This document shows positions 1-8,004 of a DNA stretch of 29,996 bases, piece by piece. The notes below the pieces were generated by a model, which worked only from the letters and a program-made list of their open reading frames with translations, was not told the DNA's origin and ran no database searches. Both the position numbers and the translations under genes were made by a program. The stretch lies in NCBI GenBank assembly GCA_900765185.1, contig CAAFQT010000062.1:1-29996 (forward strand), read 5' to 3'. The first letter of the stretch is position 1. Each line of letters begins with the position of its first letter. This DNA is from an uncultured Collinsella sp. GTDB taxonomy: Bacteria; Actinomycetota; Coriobacteriia; Coriobacteriales; Coriobacteriaceae.

Positions 1-29
1 GGGCGCCGCGGAGCCAATCCGCGGCGCCC
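1..29. terminator. Perfect 12-bp hairpin beyond the carboxypeptidase gene
   Basis: Bases 1-12 and 18-29 are exact reverse complements around a five-base loop (GCCAA). The hairpin lies 31 bases beyond the stop codon of the minus-strand carboxypeptidase, so it probably ends that transcript. The T-run that would confirm an intrinsic terminator on the minus strand would lie outside the window. On the plus strand it is followed only by a pyrimidine-rich stretch, so it may serve both directions. Confidence 0.6.
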
Positions 30-60
30 CCTCTCTTTGCGCTGGCGTGTCGGTTATGTC

Positions 61-1635
61 CTACAGCTCGTAGAGCGTGGTGAACTTGTCCTGCAGGTAG
101 CTGCAGTAGTAGCGGGCGTCGAACGTCATGCCGCAGGCGCCCTTGATGAGCTCCGGAGCGTCCTTGGCGCGGCCCCACTGCCAAATGTGCTCGCCCAGCC
201 ACGCGCGGACGGGTGCCAGGTCGCCGCTCGCGCAGGCGCCGGTAAGGTCGACGCCGTCGCGGCACATGGCTGGCACAAACATGGCGTCGTAGGCGCTGCC
301 CAGCGCATACGTGGGGAAGTAACCAAACGAGCCGCCGCTCCAGTGCGTATCCTGCAGGCAGCCGCGCGTGTCGTCGGGAACCGGAATGCCCAGGTACTCG
401 TCCATAAAGCGGTTCCAAAGCGCGGGGATATCCTTGGCCGTGGCCTCGCCGGCAAACAGCATGCGCTCGATCTCGTAGCGCACCATAACGTGCAGCGGAT
501 AGGTGAGCTCGTCGGCTTCGGTGCGGATCAGCGACGGCTGCGCAATGTTCACGGCGCGGTAGAGCGCGTCCTCGTCCACGTTGCCGTAGACCTCGGGCGC
601 GTGACGGCGCAAGACCTCGAGCAGCGGGCCCATAAAGGCGCGGCTGCGAGCAACGGTGTTTTCGAAGAAGCGGCTCTGGCTCTCGTGGATGCCCATGGAG
701 GTTCCGCCCTCAAGACAGGTGCGCGCGTAAGCGGGGTTCACGCCCAGCTCGTACATGGCGTGACCGGCCTCGTGGATGATGCTGTAGACGTTGGAGATGC
801 AATCGTCCTCGTGGATATGCGTGGCGATGCGCGCGTCGCCCACCGAGAAGCCCTCGCTAAACGGATGCTCGGTAAAGGCGAGCGTGGTGTCGTCCAGGTC
901 CAGGCCCACAAGCTTCATCAGGTCAAAGCTCATGGCGCGCTGGGCAGCCTCGGGCACATGGGCGTGCAAAAAGTCGGCAGCGGGTTGCTGACCGCGCTCG
1001 CCGATGGCGTGTACGAGTGGCACGACGGTGGCCTTGACCTCGCCGCAAAACGCGTCGAAGCTCTTGGTGGAAAGGCCGCGCTCGTACTGATCGAGCCACA
1101 CGTCGTACGGGTCGCGCTTGGGGTCCATGAGCTCGGCCTGATGCTTAAGTTGGGCGACGATTCTATCCACGTAGGGCTCAAAGCTCGCCCAGTCGTTGGC
1201 CGCCTTGGCCTTATGCCACACGGCATCGGCCTCGCAGGTGAGCCTGGTCCAGGCCTCGGCCTCCTCGGTGGGGATAGCGCTGGCCTCGTGCTGGTCGCGG
1301 CCGAGCACGCGGATCTCGTCGAGCAGCTGCGGGTCGTCGATTTTGCCGCCCGCAACCGTCTCGCGCGCCAGCGAACGCACGAGCTCAACGGACTTTTCGC
1401 TGGTCAAAAGCTTGTGATGCTCGCCGGCGAGCGTGCCCATGGCATCGGCGCGGGCGGCGGCACCGTTGGCGGGGGCGATGGTCGCGCCATCGAACTCGGC
1501 GATCTTGAGCAGATACTCGCGGGTCCACAGTTTGCCCTCGAGCTTGCGGAACTTCTTGACGGCTTTTTCGGCCTTGATGCCCTTTGAGGCTTTTGCCACG
1601 GCGGCCTTGGCCTTCTTATTGAACTTCTTTCCCAT
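61..1635 (-). CDS. M32 family metallocarboxypeptidase (carboxypeptidase Taq type)
   Basis: A 524-residue zinc carboxypeptidase that removes C-terminal amino acids from peptides, probably in the cytoplasm since no signal peptide is visible. The zinc motif HEAGH is at residues 288-292. The family's second hallmark, HESQSRFFEN, starts at residue 317 and supplies the third metal ligand (Glu318). The segment DPYDVWLDQYERGLST near residue 175 is also typical of M32. The start is supported by AAGGA a few bases upstream. The protein begins with about 35 lysine- and alanine-rich residues before the usual M32 N-terminus; these may be a disordered tail. An 8-bp GC-rich hairpin (1660-1680) lies in its 5' region. 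It is transcribed alone and divergently from the pheST leader. The family assignment is firm; the physiological substrate is unknown. Confidence 0.93.
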   Translation of the reverse strand: MGKKFNKKAKAAVAKASKGIKAEKAVKKFRKLEGKLWTREYLLKIAEFDGATIAPANGAAARADAMGTLAGEHHKLLTSEKSVELVRSLARETVAGGKIDDPQLLDEIRVLGRDQHEASAIPTEEAEAWTRLTCEADAVWHKAKAANDWASFEPYVDRIVAQLKHQAELMDPKRDPYDVWLDQYERGLSTKSFDAFCGEVKATVVPLVHAIGERGQQPAADFLHAHVPEAAQRAMSFDLMKLVGLDLDDTTLAFTEHPFSEGFSVGDARIATHIHEDDCISNVYSIIHEAGHAMYELGVNPAYARTCLEGGTSMGIHESQSRFFENTVARSRAFMGPLLEVLRRHAPEVYGNVDEDALYRAVNIAQPSLIRTEADELTYPLHVMVRYEIERMLFAGEATAKDIPALWNRFMDEYLGIPVPDDTRGCLQDTHWSGGSFGYFPTYALGSAYDAMFVPAMCRDGVDLTGACASGDLAPVRAWLGEHIWQWGRAKDAPELIKGACGMTFDARYYCSYLQDKFTTLYEL

Positions 1636-1770
1636 ACTATATCCTTGATCTCGCAGGCCGCGCGCCCGGCGTGGGCGCGCAGCCAGTTTGCACAGCTACC
1701 CGCCTTGTACCCAGCGCGAACAAAACGGAACGCGGCGATACGCTCGCAGAATGTGTTATCCTATAGCCCA

Positions 1771-2053
1771 ATGCGTTGACGGAGAGGGTTTTGCCCGCCG
1801 CGTCGCCGGCAAGAGAGGGAAGGTCATGGGCTGCAAGCCTTCCTGCGGTGGCAAGGGCCAAGCGTTCACTCCCGAGCAGCGACCTCAACGGGCGCGCGGC
1901 CAGCGGCGGCGAAGCCCCAGTAGGGAAGCCGTGAGCCTCGCGACAAGGGGCGCAGAGTGGGCACGGCGGGCCAGACATCCGCCGGGTCAAACAAGGTGGT
2001 ACCGCGGAATTCAACCGTCCTTGGGCAATGCACATGCCCGAGGACGGTTTTTT
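1771..2053 (+). promoter_or_regulatory. T-box riboswitch leader of pheST
   Basis: The leader carries the conserved T-box sequence AAGGTGGTACCGCGG at 1993-2007, which pairs with the NCCA end of uncharged tRNA. A strong intrinsic terminator follows. The 5' part (GACGGAGAGGG near 1779) resembles the start of a T-box Stem I. A TTC triplet followed by A at 1865-1867, on the 3' side of the Stem I region, is the best candidate specifier codon. It would read tRNA-Phe(GAA), which fits the downstream genes. A possible -10 (TATCCT, 1757-1762) lies just upstream without a clear -35. Expected behaviour: uncharged tRNA-Phe stabilises the antiterminator and lets pheST be transcribed. The T-box call is firm; the specifier position is inferred without folding. 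Confidence 0.9.
2015..2053 (+). terminator. Regulated terminator of the T-box leader
   Basis: The arms 2015-2027 and 2035-2047 pair over 13 bp with one G-U pair. The loop is seven bases and six T residues follow (2048-2053). It begins eight bases after the T-box motif, where the competing terminator of a transcriptional T-box is expected. Confidence 0.92.
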
Positions 2054-2138
2054 GTTACCGAACCGGGCCGCACATCCGCAGCGTCGGGCGGCATCAGCCG
2101 CCGCGGCAAGTGGATGCGCGAGAGACGAAAGGGAAGAC

Positions 2139-3215
2139 ATGAGTCTGATTGATGATCTGGTCAAACTCGAGGAAGAGGCCAAGGAGCTCGTCGCCGGCGC
2201 CGACGACGCCGCCAAGCTCGAGGCTGCGCGCGTTGAGCTGCTCGGCCGCAAGGGTCGTATTACCGGCCTGATGCGCATGATGGGCAAGCTCGCCCCCGAG
2301 GATCGCCCCGTTATGGGCAAGCGCGCCAACGAGATGCGCCAGCTGATTGAGGGCATGCTCGACGAGCGCACGACCGAGATGAAGGCCGCCGCCCTCAAGC
2401 ACGCGCTTGAGCACGAGGCCGTCGATATCACGCTGCCGGGCATCCGTCCGCAGATCGGTCACCAGCACCTGATCAAGCAGATTATCGAGGAGGCCGAGGA
2501 CATCTTCTGCGGCATCGGCTACACCGTCGAGTCCGGCCCCATGGTCGACACCTCCTACTACAACTTCACCGCGCTCAACGCCCCCATGGATCACCCGAGC
2601 CGCTCGGCCCGCGACACGTTCTATGTGGTCGACAACAACCCCGGTAGCGTCGCTCACCCCGAGGCCCACGCCCACGGCGAGTCCGACGTGCTGCTGCGCA
2701 CCCAGACCTCGGGCGTGCAGATTCACACCATGGAGTCGCAGAAGCCGCCTATCTACATGATCTGCCCGGGCACCGTCTACCGTCCCGACACGGCCGACGC
2801 CTGCCACCTGCCGCAGTTCAATCAGATTGAGGGCCTGGTTGTCGACGAGGGAATCACCTTCGGCGACCTGAAGGGCACGCTCGACTACTTTGTTAAGTGC
2901 ATGTTTGGCGAGGACCGCAAGACGCGTTACCGCCCGCACTTCTTCCCCTTCACCGAGCCCAGCTGCGAGGTGGACGTAAGCTGCCACGTGTGCGGCGGCA
3001 AGGGCTGCAACTTCTGCAAGCACAGCGGCTGGATCGAGATCCTGGGCTGCGGCATGGTCGACCCCAACGTCCTCATCAACTGCGGCATCGACCCCGAGAA
3101 GTACACCGGCTTCGCCTTTGGCATTGGCGCCGAGCGCGTCGCGGCCCTGCGCTACGACCTGCCCGACCTGCGCACGTTGATGACGGGCGATATGCGCTTC
3201 CTCAACCAATTTTAG
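2139..3215 (+). CDS. pheS: Phenylalanyl-tRNA synthetase alpha subunit
   Basis: The 358-residue catalytic subunit of the alpha2-beta2 enzyme that charges tRNA-Phe. The N-terminal 90 or so residues form a charged, helical, coiled-coil-like region that binds tRNA. The class II catalytic core follows. Motif 2 is visible around FFPFTEPSCEVDV, a cysteine-bearing segment (HVCGGKGCNFCKHSGW) comes next, and motif 3 is GIGAERVAALRY near the C-terminus. The ending GDMRFLNQF is typical of PheS. The open frame extends 37 codons upstream, but that extension would run through the T-box terminator. The ATG at 2139 has an AAGGGA ribosome site and gives the usual N-terminus MSLIDDLVKLEEEA. It is co-transcribed with pheT under T-box control. 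Confidence 0.97.
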   Translation: MSLIDDLVKLEEEAKELVAGADDAAKLEAARVELLGRKGRITGLMRMMGKLAPEDRPVMGKRANEMRQLIEGMLDERTTEMKAAALKHALEHEAVDITLPGIRPQIGHQHLIKQIIEEAEDIFCGIGYTVESGPMVDTSYYNFTALNAPMDHPSRSARDTFYVVDNNPGSVAHPEAHAHGESDVLLRTQTSGVQIHTMESQKPPIYMICPGTVYRPDTADACHLPQFNQIEGLVVDEGITFGDLKGTLDYFVKCMFGEDRKTRYRPHFFPFTEPSCEVDVSCHVCGGKGCNFCKHSGWIEILGCGMVDPNVLINCGIDPEKYTGFAFGIGAERVAALRYDLPDLRTLMTGDMRFLNQF

Positions 3216-3221
3216 GCTTGC

Positions 3222-3308
3222 CCAGGCACCCCATCTTGGCGTTCAAACCGTTGCTCGCGTACCTTTAGTACGCGTCGCTCCTCTTTCACGCCAACCTGGG
3301 GCACCTGG
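3222..3308. repeat. 87-nt palindromic element between pheS and pheT
   Basis: The outer arms 3222-3242 and 3288-3308 are complementary at 17 of 21 positions. An inner perfect 7-bp hairpin (3256-3262 with 3268-3274, loop CTTTA) sits in the middle. It starts seven bases after the pheS stop. No T-run follows, so it is not an ordinary terminator. Its size and plan resemble the palindrome at 14517-14604. It could be an extragenic repeat, an RNA processing site, or a structure that sets the PheS:PheT ratio. Confidence 0.7.
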
Positions 3309-3377
3309 AAAACCCTAAGGCGAACGTCTTCATTTGATATTCCTCCTTTTGCGGAGATTAAGAACTAGGAGAGCTAC

Positions 3378-5831
3378 ATGCGCGTTTCTTACGACTGGCT
3401 CAAGACCATGATCGATATTCCGGAGGATCCCAAGACCCTTTCGGACGAATATATCCGTACCGGTACCGAGGTCGAGGCGATCGACACCGTGGGCGAGTCC
3501 TTTGACCACGTGGTGACCGCCCAGGTAATCACCAAGACCCCGCACCCCGATAGTGACCACATGTATGTGTGCTCGGTCGACGTGGGCGACAAGAACCTCG
3601 ACGCCGACGGCAACCCCGCTCCGCTGCAGATCGTCTGCGGCGCGCAGAACTTTGAGGCCGGCGACCACATTGTCACGGCCATGATCGGCGCCGTGCTGCC
3701 CGGCGACGTCAAGATCAAGAAGAGCAAGCTGCGCGGCGTCGTGTCCATGGGCATGAACTCCTCCGCGCGCGAGCTCGGTCTGGGCGGTGATCACTCCGGC
3801 ATTATGATTCTGCCCGAGGATACGCCCTGCGGCATGCCGTTTGCCGAGTATGTGGGCTCCAGCGACACCGTGCTCGACTGCGAGATCACGCCCAACCGCC
3901 CCGACTGCCTGTCCATGATCGGCATGGCCCGCGAGACCGGCGCCATCTTCGACCGCGATTTCCACGTTGAGCTGCCCGCCATCAAGGCCGAGACCGGCCG
4001 CGCGACGGACGACGAGCTTTCGGTCGAGATTGCCGACGAGGGCCTGTGCGACCGCTATGTCGCCCGCATCGTGCGCAACGTGAAGGTGGGCCCGTCGCCC
4101 GACTGGATGGTCAAGCGCCTCAATGCCCTGGGCGTGCGCCCGCACAACAACATCGTCGACATCACCAACTACGTGATGATGCTCACCGGTCAGCCGCTGC
4201 ACGCCTTTGACCTGGACACCTTTGCCGAGCGCGATGGCCACCGTCGTGTGGTGGTTCGCGCCGCCCAGCAGGACGAGAAGTTCACGACGCTCGACGGCGA
4301 GGAGCGCGTGCTCGACGCCGGTATGGGCCTCATCACCGACGGCGAGCGTCCCGTGGCGCTGGCCGGCGTAATGGGCGGCATGGATTCCGAGATCGAGGAC
4401 GACACCGTCGACGTGATGGTCGAGAGCGCCTGCTTCAACGCCGGTCGCACCTCGCACACCAGCCGCGATCTGTCGCTGATCTCCGACGCCTCCATTCGCT
4501 TTGAGCGCCAGGTCGACGAGACCGGCTGCGTGGATGTCGCCAACGTTACCTGCGCGCTGATCGAGGAGATCGCCGGCGGCGAGGTTGCTCCCGGCTATGT
4601 GGACGTGTTCCCCGCGCCCAAGACCATCGACAGCATTAAGCTGCGCCTGGCCCGCGTGCGTGCCATCTGCGGTGCCGACATCGAGCCCGACTTTATCGAG
4701 CGTTCGCTCACCCGCCTGGGCTGCACCGTCGAGCGCGACGGCGAGGACTTCATGGTCACCCCGCCGAGCTTCCGTTCCGACCTGCCGCGTGAGATCGACC
4801 TGATCGAGGAGGTCCTGCGCCTATGGGGCATGGGCCGCGTTACGGCGACCATCCCGGCTGCCAAGAACCACATCGGCGGCCTGACCCGCGAGCAGAAGCT
4901 CACCCGTAAGGTCGGCGAGATCCTGCGCGCCTGCGGCCTCAACGAGACCACGACCTTTGGCTTTGCCGCCCCGGGCGACCTGGAGAAGATTGGTATGTCC
5001 ACCGAGGGCCGCGGCTGCCCCGTGGTTCTCATGAACCCGCTGGTGGCCGAGCAGACCGAGATGCGCCGCTCGCTGCTGCCGGGTCTGCTGCAGTCTGTGG
5101 CCTACAACGAGGCCCACGGCACGCCCAACGTGCACCTGTACGAGGTCGGCAGCCTGTTCCATGGCCGCGAGAACGCCAGCCTGCCCAAGGAGACCAAGTC
5201 CGTGGCGGGCGTGCTCTCGGGCCAGTGGAGCGAGCAGTCCTGGAACATGAAGTACCGTAAGCTGCGCTTCTTCTTTGGCAAGGGCATTGTCGAGGAGCTG
5301 CTTGCTCAGCTGCGCATCGAGAAGGTTCGCTTCCGTCCCGTCGAGGGCGAGGGCTATGCCTTCTTGCAGCCGGGTCGCGCCGCCGAGGTTCTGTCCGGCG
5401 GTACCGTGCTGGGCTGGGTTGGCGAGATTCACCCCGAGGCGCGCGAGGCTATGGGCATTGACGAGGTTGTCGTTGCCTTTGAGCTCGACCTGGACAAGCT
5501 GATCAAGGGCGCCCGCAACCAGGAGAACTACCGTGAGTTCTCGCAGTACCCGGCCGTTGAGCACGACCTTGCTATCGTGGTCGACAACACTGTGGCCTGC
5601 GAGGATCTTGAGCGCCGTATTACCAGCGCCGGAGGCAAGCTGCTCGAGGATGTGCGTCTGTTCGACGTCTACCGCGATCCCATCCGCATCGGAGCGGGCA
5701 AGAAGTCCATGGCCTTTGCGCTTACGTATCGCTCCGACGACCACACGCTTACCAGCGAAGAGGTCGAAAAGGCGCACCAGAAGATCGTTACCAAGGTGTG
5801 CAAGGGCGTAAACGGCGAGGTCCGCGGCTAG
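3378..5831 (+). CDS. pheT: Phenylalanyl-tRNA synthetase beta subunit
   Basis: An 817-residue beta subunit, the usual length for bacterial PheT. It holds the editing site and most tRNA contacts. Domains in order, roughly: N-terminal B1 and OB-fold tRNA-binding domain (residues 1-155, with DHVVTAQVITKTPHPDSDH typical of the EMAP-like fold); B3/B4 editing domain (about 210-385); B5 (about 410-485); a catalytic-like core without catalytic residues (about 490-690); and a C-terminal FDX-ACB anticodon-binding domain (about 720-816, beginning YREFSQYPAVEHDLAIVV). The start at 3378 has GGAGAG five bases upstream. A 162-base gap with the palindromic element separates it from pheS, more than usual for this pair. 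Confidence 0.97.
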   Translation: MRVSYDWLKTMIDIPEDPKTLSDEYIRTGTEVEAIDTVGESFDHVVTAQVITKTPHPDSDHMYVCSVDVGDKNLDADGNPAPLQIVCGAQNFEAGDHIVTAMIGAVLPGDVKIKKSKLRGVVSMGMNSSARELGLGGDHSGIMILPEDTPCGMPFAEYVGSSDTVLDCEITPNRPDCLSMIGMARETGAIFDRDFHVELPAIKAETGRATDDELSVEIADEGLCDRYVARIVRNVKVGPSPDWMVKRLNALGVRPHNNIVDITNYVMMLTGQPLHAFDLDTFAERDGHRRVVVRAAQQDEKFTTLDGEERVLDAGMGLITDGERPVALAGVMGGMDSEIEDDTVDVMVESACFNAGRTSHTSRDLSLISDASIRFERQVDETGCVDVANVTCALIEEIAGGEVAPGYVDVFPAPKTIDSIKLRLARVRAICGADIEPDFIERSLTRLGCTVERDGEDFMVTPPSFRSDLPREIDLIEEVLRLWGMGRVTATIPAAKNHIGGLTREQKLTRKVGEILRACGLNETTTFGFAAPGDLEKIGMSTEGRGCPVVLMNPLVAEQTEMRRSLLPGLLQSVAYNEAHGTPNVHLYEVGSLFHGRENASLPKETKSVAGVLSGQWSEQSWNMKYRKLRFFFGKGIVEELLAQLRIEKVRFRPVEGEGYAFLQPGRAAEVLSGGTVLGWVGEIHPEAREAMGIDEVVVAFELDLDKLIKGARNQENYREFSQYPAVEHDLAIVVDNTVACEDLERRITSAGGKLLEDVRLFDVYRDPIRIGAGKKSMAFALTYRSDDHTLTSEEVEKAHQKIVTKVCKGVNGEVRG

Positions 5832-5938
5832 GTCCTGCGCCGGATATAGGCCAGCGTCGGCTGCCGCCGAGTCTTACGTGACTGCTGTTTTCGGTATAAG
5901 GCACCGTTGAGCCTGCATATATGACACGCGCATTACAT

Positions 5939-5973
5939 AACGGCGTGCTGCTTTGTCGGCAGTGCGCCGTTTT
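5939..5973 (+). terminator. Probable pheT terminator
   Basis: AACGGCG (5939-5945) pairs with CGCCGTT (5965-5971). Inner CTGC/GCAG pairing is possible, and a short T-run follows. It overlaps the -35 box of the next promoter, so the end of pheST and the start of the transporter operon are packed together. The T-run is only four bases, so termination may be partial. Confidence 0.5.
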
Positions 5974-5981
5974 GCTATGAT
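5953..5981 (+). promoter_or_regulatory. Sigma-70-type promoter of the cbiMQO operon
   Basis: TTGTCG (5953-5958) and TATGAT (5976-5981) are separated by 17 bases. The predicted start point, near 5988, lies just before the NikR-like operator. A bound repressor would therefore block initiation or early elongation. Confidence 0.65.
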
Positions 5982-5991
5982 AGCCCGCGGC

Positions 5992-6019
5992 GTGTTACGA
6001 ATCTGACATTACGTAACAC
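5992..6019 (+). promoter_or_regulatory. NikR-type operator
   Basis: GTGTTAC at 5992-5998 and GTAACAC at 6013-6019 form a perfect inverted repeat with a 14-base spacer. The match extends one further base on each inner side. As I recall it, this is the half-site sequence and spacing described by comparative genomics for the NikR nickel repressor in Desulfovibrio. Its place just after the predicted transcription start fits nickel-dependent repression of the importer. No nikR gene is in the window. Confidence 0.65.
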
Positions 6020-6076
6020 TGGAAAGGTGATTCAAGCGGCGTTGCAATTCCGTGCGCCGATAACCGGGAGGCGTAC

Positions 6077-7162
6077 ATGCACATTCCAGATAATTATCTG
6101 TCCCCGCAGACCGATGCCGTCATGGCGGTGGCAATGGTGCCCGTTTGGATCCACTGCATCAAAAAGGTGCGCGCCACGCTCGATCGCGAGCACATGGCTT
6201 TCCTGGGCATCTGCGCCGCATTTTCCTTCTTGCTTATGATGTTCAACGTGCCGCTGCCCGGCGGCACCACTGGCCACGCCGTTGGTGGCGCACTCATCGC
6301 GCTGCTGCTGGGCCCCGAGGCCGCGGCTATCGCGGTTTCGGTCGCGCTGGCGCTGCAAGCGCTGCTGTTTGGCGACGGCGGCATCCTGTCCTTTGGCGCT
6401 AACTGCTTTAACATGGCCTTCGTGTTGCCGTTTGCCGCAGCCATCGTGTTCCGCGCGCTTAACAGCCGTTTGCACGACAAGAGCTGGGGCACCTCGGTTT
6501 CGGCCATCGTAAGCGGCTGGGTCGGCCTGTGCCTGGCGGCCCTGTGCGCAGCAATCGAGTTTGGTATTCAGCCGATGCTTTTCACGAATGCTTCGGGCGC
6601 TCCGCTGTACTGCCCCTTCCCGCTGTCCATTGCCATTCCGGCCATGATGATCCCGCATATGTTGGTAGCCGGCGTGGTCGAGGGCGTGGCGACTGCCGCG
6701 ATCTACGGCTTTATCAAGAAGACGGCGCCGAGCGTTATCGTCGGCCCCGAAGCCGCCGATGGACAGCTTGCTGCCGAGGGCGCTGCTGCAAAGAAGACCT
6801 CGCTGGTCCCCACGCTCATCTTGGTTGCCGTGCTTGTCGTGGCCACGCCGCTGGGCCTGCTGGCCACGGGTGACGCCTGGGGTGAGTGGGACGCCGAGGG
6901 CGCCGCGACCGCCGTTCAGGAGGCTGGCGACGACAGCCTGCAGGCTTCGGTCGGTCTCGACACCCCGACCTTTGCCGACGCTCTGCCTACGGGTGATTAC
7001 CTGCAGGCCTATTCCGAGGAGCAGGGTCTCGGCTTTGCCGGTCAGGCTGCCATGTATATCCTGTCCGGCGTGATTGGCGTGGCGGTGCTCACCATCGCAT
7101 TCCGTCTGATCTCGCTGACGGTCAAGGAAAGCGGAGCCCATGGCGATGGTCGAGCTGCCTAG
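6077..7162 (+). CDS. cbiM: ECF transporter substrate-binding protein CbiM/NikM with fused NikN-like C-terminus
   Basis: The 361-residue S-component of a nickel/cobalt energy-coupling-factor importer. It begins MHIPDNYLSP; the free Met1 amine, His2 and His67 (in GGTTGHAVGG) match the metal ligands known in NikM. Residues 1-225 form the CbiM core of hydrophobic helices. A further helix (about 236-258) is followed by GLLATGDAWGEW, an extracytoplasmic loop and a last helix (about 331-352). This is a fused NikN/PDGLE-like module instead of a separate cbiN gene. The start has GGGAGG upstream. The substrate is inferred to be nickel because of the NikR-type operator and the absence of a cobalamin riboswitch; cobalt remains possible. 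It overlaps cbiQ by 23 bases. Confidence 0.9.
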   Translation: MHIPDNYLSPQTDAVMAVAMVPVWIHCIKKVRATLDREHMAFLGICAAFSFLLMMFNVPLPGGTTGHAVGGALIALLLGPEAAAIAVSVALALQALLFGDGGILSFGANCFNMAFVLPFAAAIVFRALNSRLHDKSWGTSVSAIVSGWVGLCLAALCAAIEFGIQPMLFTNASGAPLYCPFPLSIAIPAMMIPHMLVAGVVEGVATAAIYGFIKKTAPSVIVGPEAADGQLAAEGAAAKKTSLVPTLILVAVLVVATPLGLLATGDAWGEWDAEGAATAVQEAGDDSLQASVGLDTPTFADALPTGDYLQAYSEEQGLGFAGQAAMYILSGVIGVAVLTIAFRLISLTVKESGAHGDGRAA

Positions 7163-7976
7163 CTGGCTTGCGGCCGAGGAGCGATACGAGCCCACGGGCG
7201 CTCGTCATCGCGTGATGCAAAAGAACGTCCTGCACCTGGCGAGCCTGCTTGAGCGGGTTCGCCTGGGTGGAGGCGCGCACGAGGGCGGGTCGATGGTCGA
7301 CCGCGCCCTTTCTTGCGTTTCGGCTCCGGTGCGCCTGGTGGGGATATTCGTTTGCGTCCTGTGCGTGTGCCTGACACAAAGCCCGCTGTACCTCATGTTG
7401 ATGGCGGCCATTGCGCTGGTGCTCGTTGCCGTGCGTCCCGTACGCGGGCTGCGCGCGACCTTTGTGCCGGCGCTTGGCGCCGCGGGGCTCGCAGTGGTTT
7501 TGGCGCTGCCTGCCCTGCTGCTAGGTGCTTCCGCTACGGGCGCCATGCTCAAGATTGCGCTCAAGACCTTCATTAATGTGTCGCTGGTGCTGGGCGTTTC
7601 GTGGACCCTCACGTGGAGCCGCATGTCGGCGGCGCTCAAGATGCTGCATCTACCCGACGAAGTTATCTTTACGTTTGATATGGCGCTCAAGCACATCGAG
7701 GTGCTGGGTCGTACGGCGCACGATCTGTGCGAATCGGTCATGCTGCGCAGCGTTGGCCGTGCGCCCGAGGGATTTTCGCGTACCGATTCGATCGCGGGTA
7801 TCATGGGCATGACCTTTATCAAGGCGATGAAATGCAGCCGCGCGATGGACGAGGCTTTGCTTTGCCGCGGCTTTGCCGGTGCGTATCCGGCTCCCGCGCG
7901 CGCCAGGTTTGGCTGGCGCGATGCGGCCTATGCGGCCGGCGTGGCGCTGCTGACAGTGTTGTGCGCCGTGCTGTAG
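7140..7976 (+). CDS. cbiQ: ECF transporter T-component CbiQ
   Basis: The 278-residue membrane coupling protein that joins the metal-binding CbiM to the ATPase. It has an amphipathic N-terminus, hydrophobic segments (about residues 62-95 and 105-150), and two cytoplasmic coupling-helix regions. The conserved motif near the C-terminus is present as EALLCRGFAG, matching the Ala-Arg-Gly type signature of T-components. A final helix closes the protein. Translation starts inside the end of cbiM, with AAGGAAAG upstream, so the two are probably translationally coupled. Confidence 0.9.
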   Translation: MAMVELPSWLAAEERYEPTGARHRVMQKNVLHLASLLERVRLGGGAHEGGSMVDRALSCVSAPVRLVGIFVCVLCVCLTQSPLYLMLMAAIALVLVAVRPVRGLRATFVPALGAAGLAVVLALPALLLGASATGAMLKIALKTFINVSLVLGVSWTLTWSRMSAALKMLHLPDEVIFTFDMALKHIEVLGRTAHDLCESVMLRSVGRAPEGFSRTDSIAGIMGMTFIKAMKCSRAMDEALLCRGFAGAYPAPARARFGWRDAAYAAGVALLTVLCAVL

Positions 7977-8004
7977 GCGCTGCTGGTTCCGACTGGGGAT
8001 GTAA

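Noticed and set aside
37..1587. Long plus-strand open frame opposite the M32 peptidase
   Set aside because: Antisense shadow of a GC-rich gene; its translation is a low-complexity mix of Val, Ala, Gly and His with no recognisable motif.
2028..2138. Upstream extension of pheS
   Set aside because: It would be encoded by the T-box terminator and does not match PheS N-termini; the ATG at 2139 has a ribosome site.
5832..6076. Cobalamin riboswitch before cbiM
   Set aside because: No B12-box or related conserved segments are visible; a promoter and NikR-like operator account for the region.
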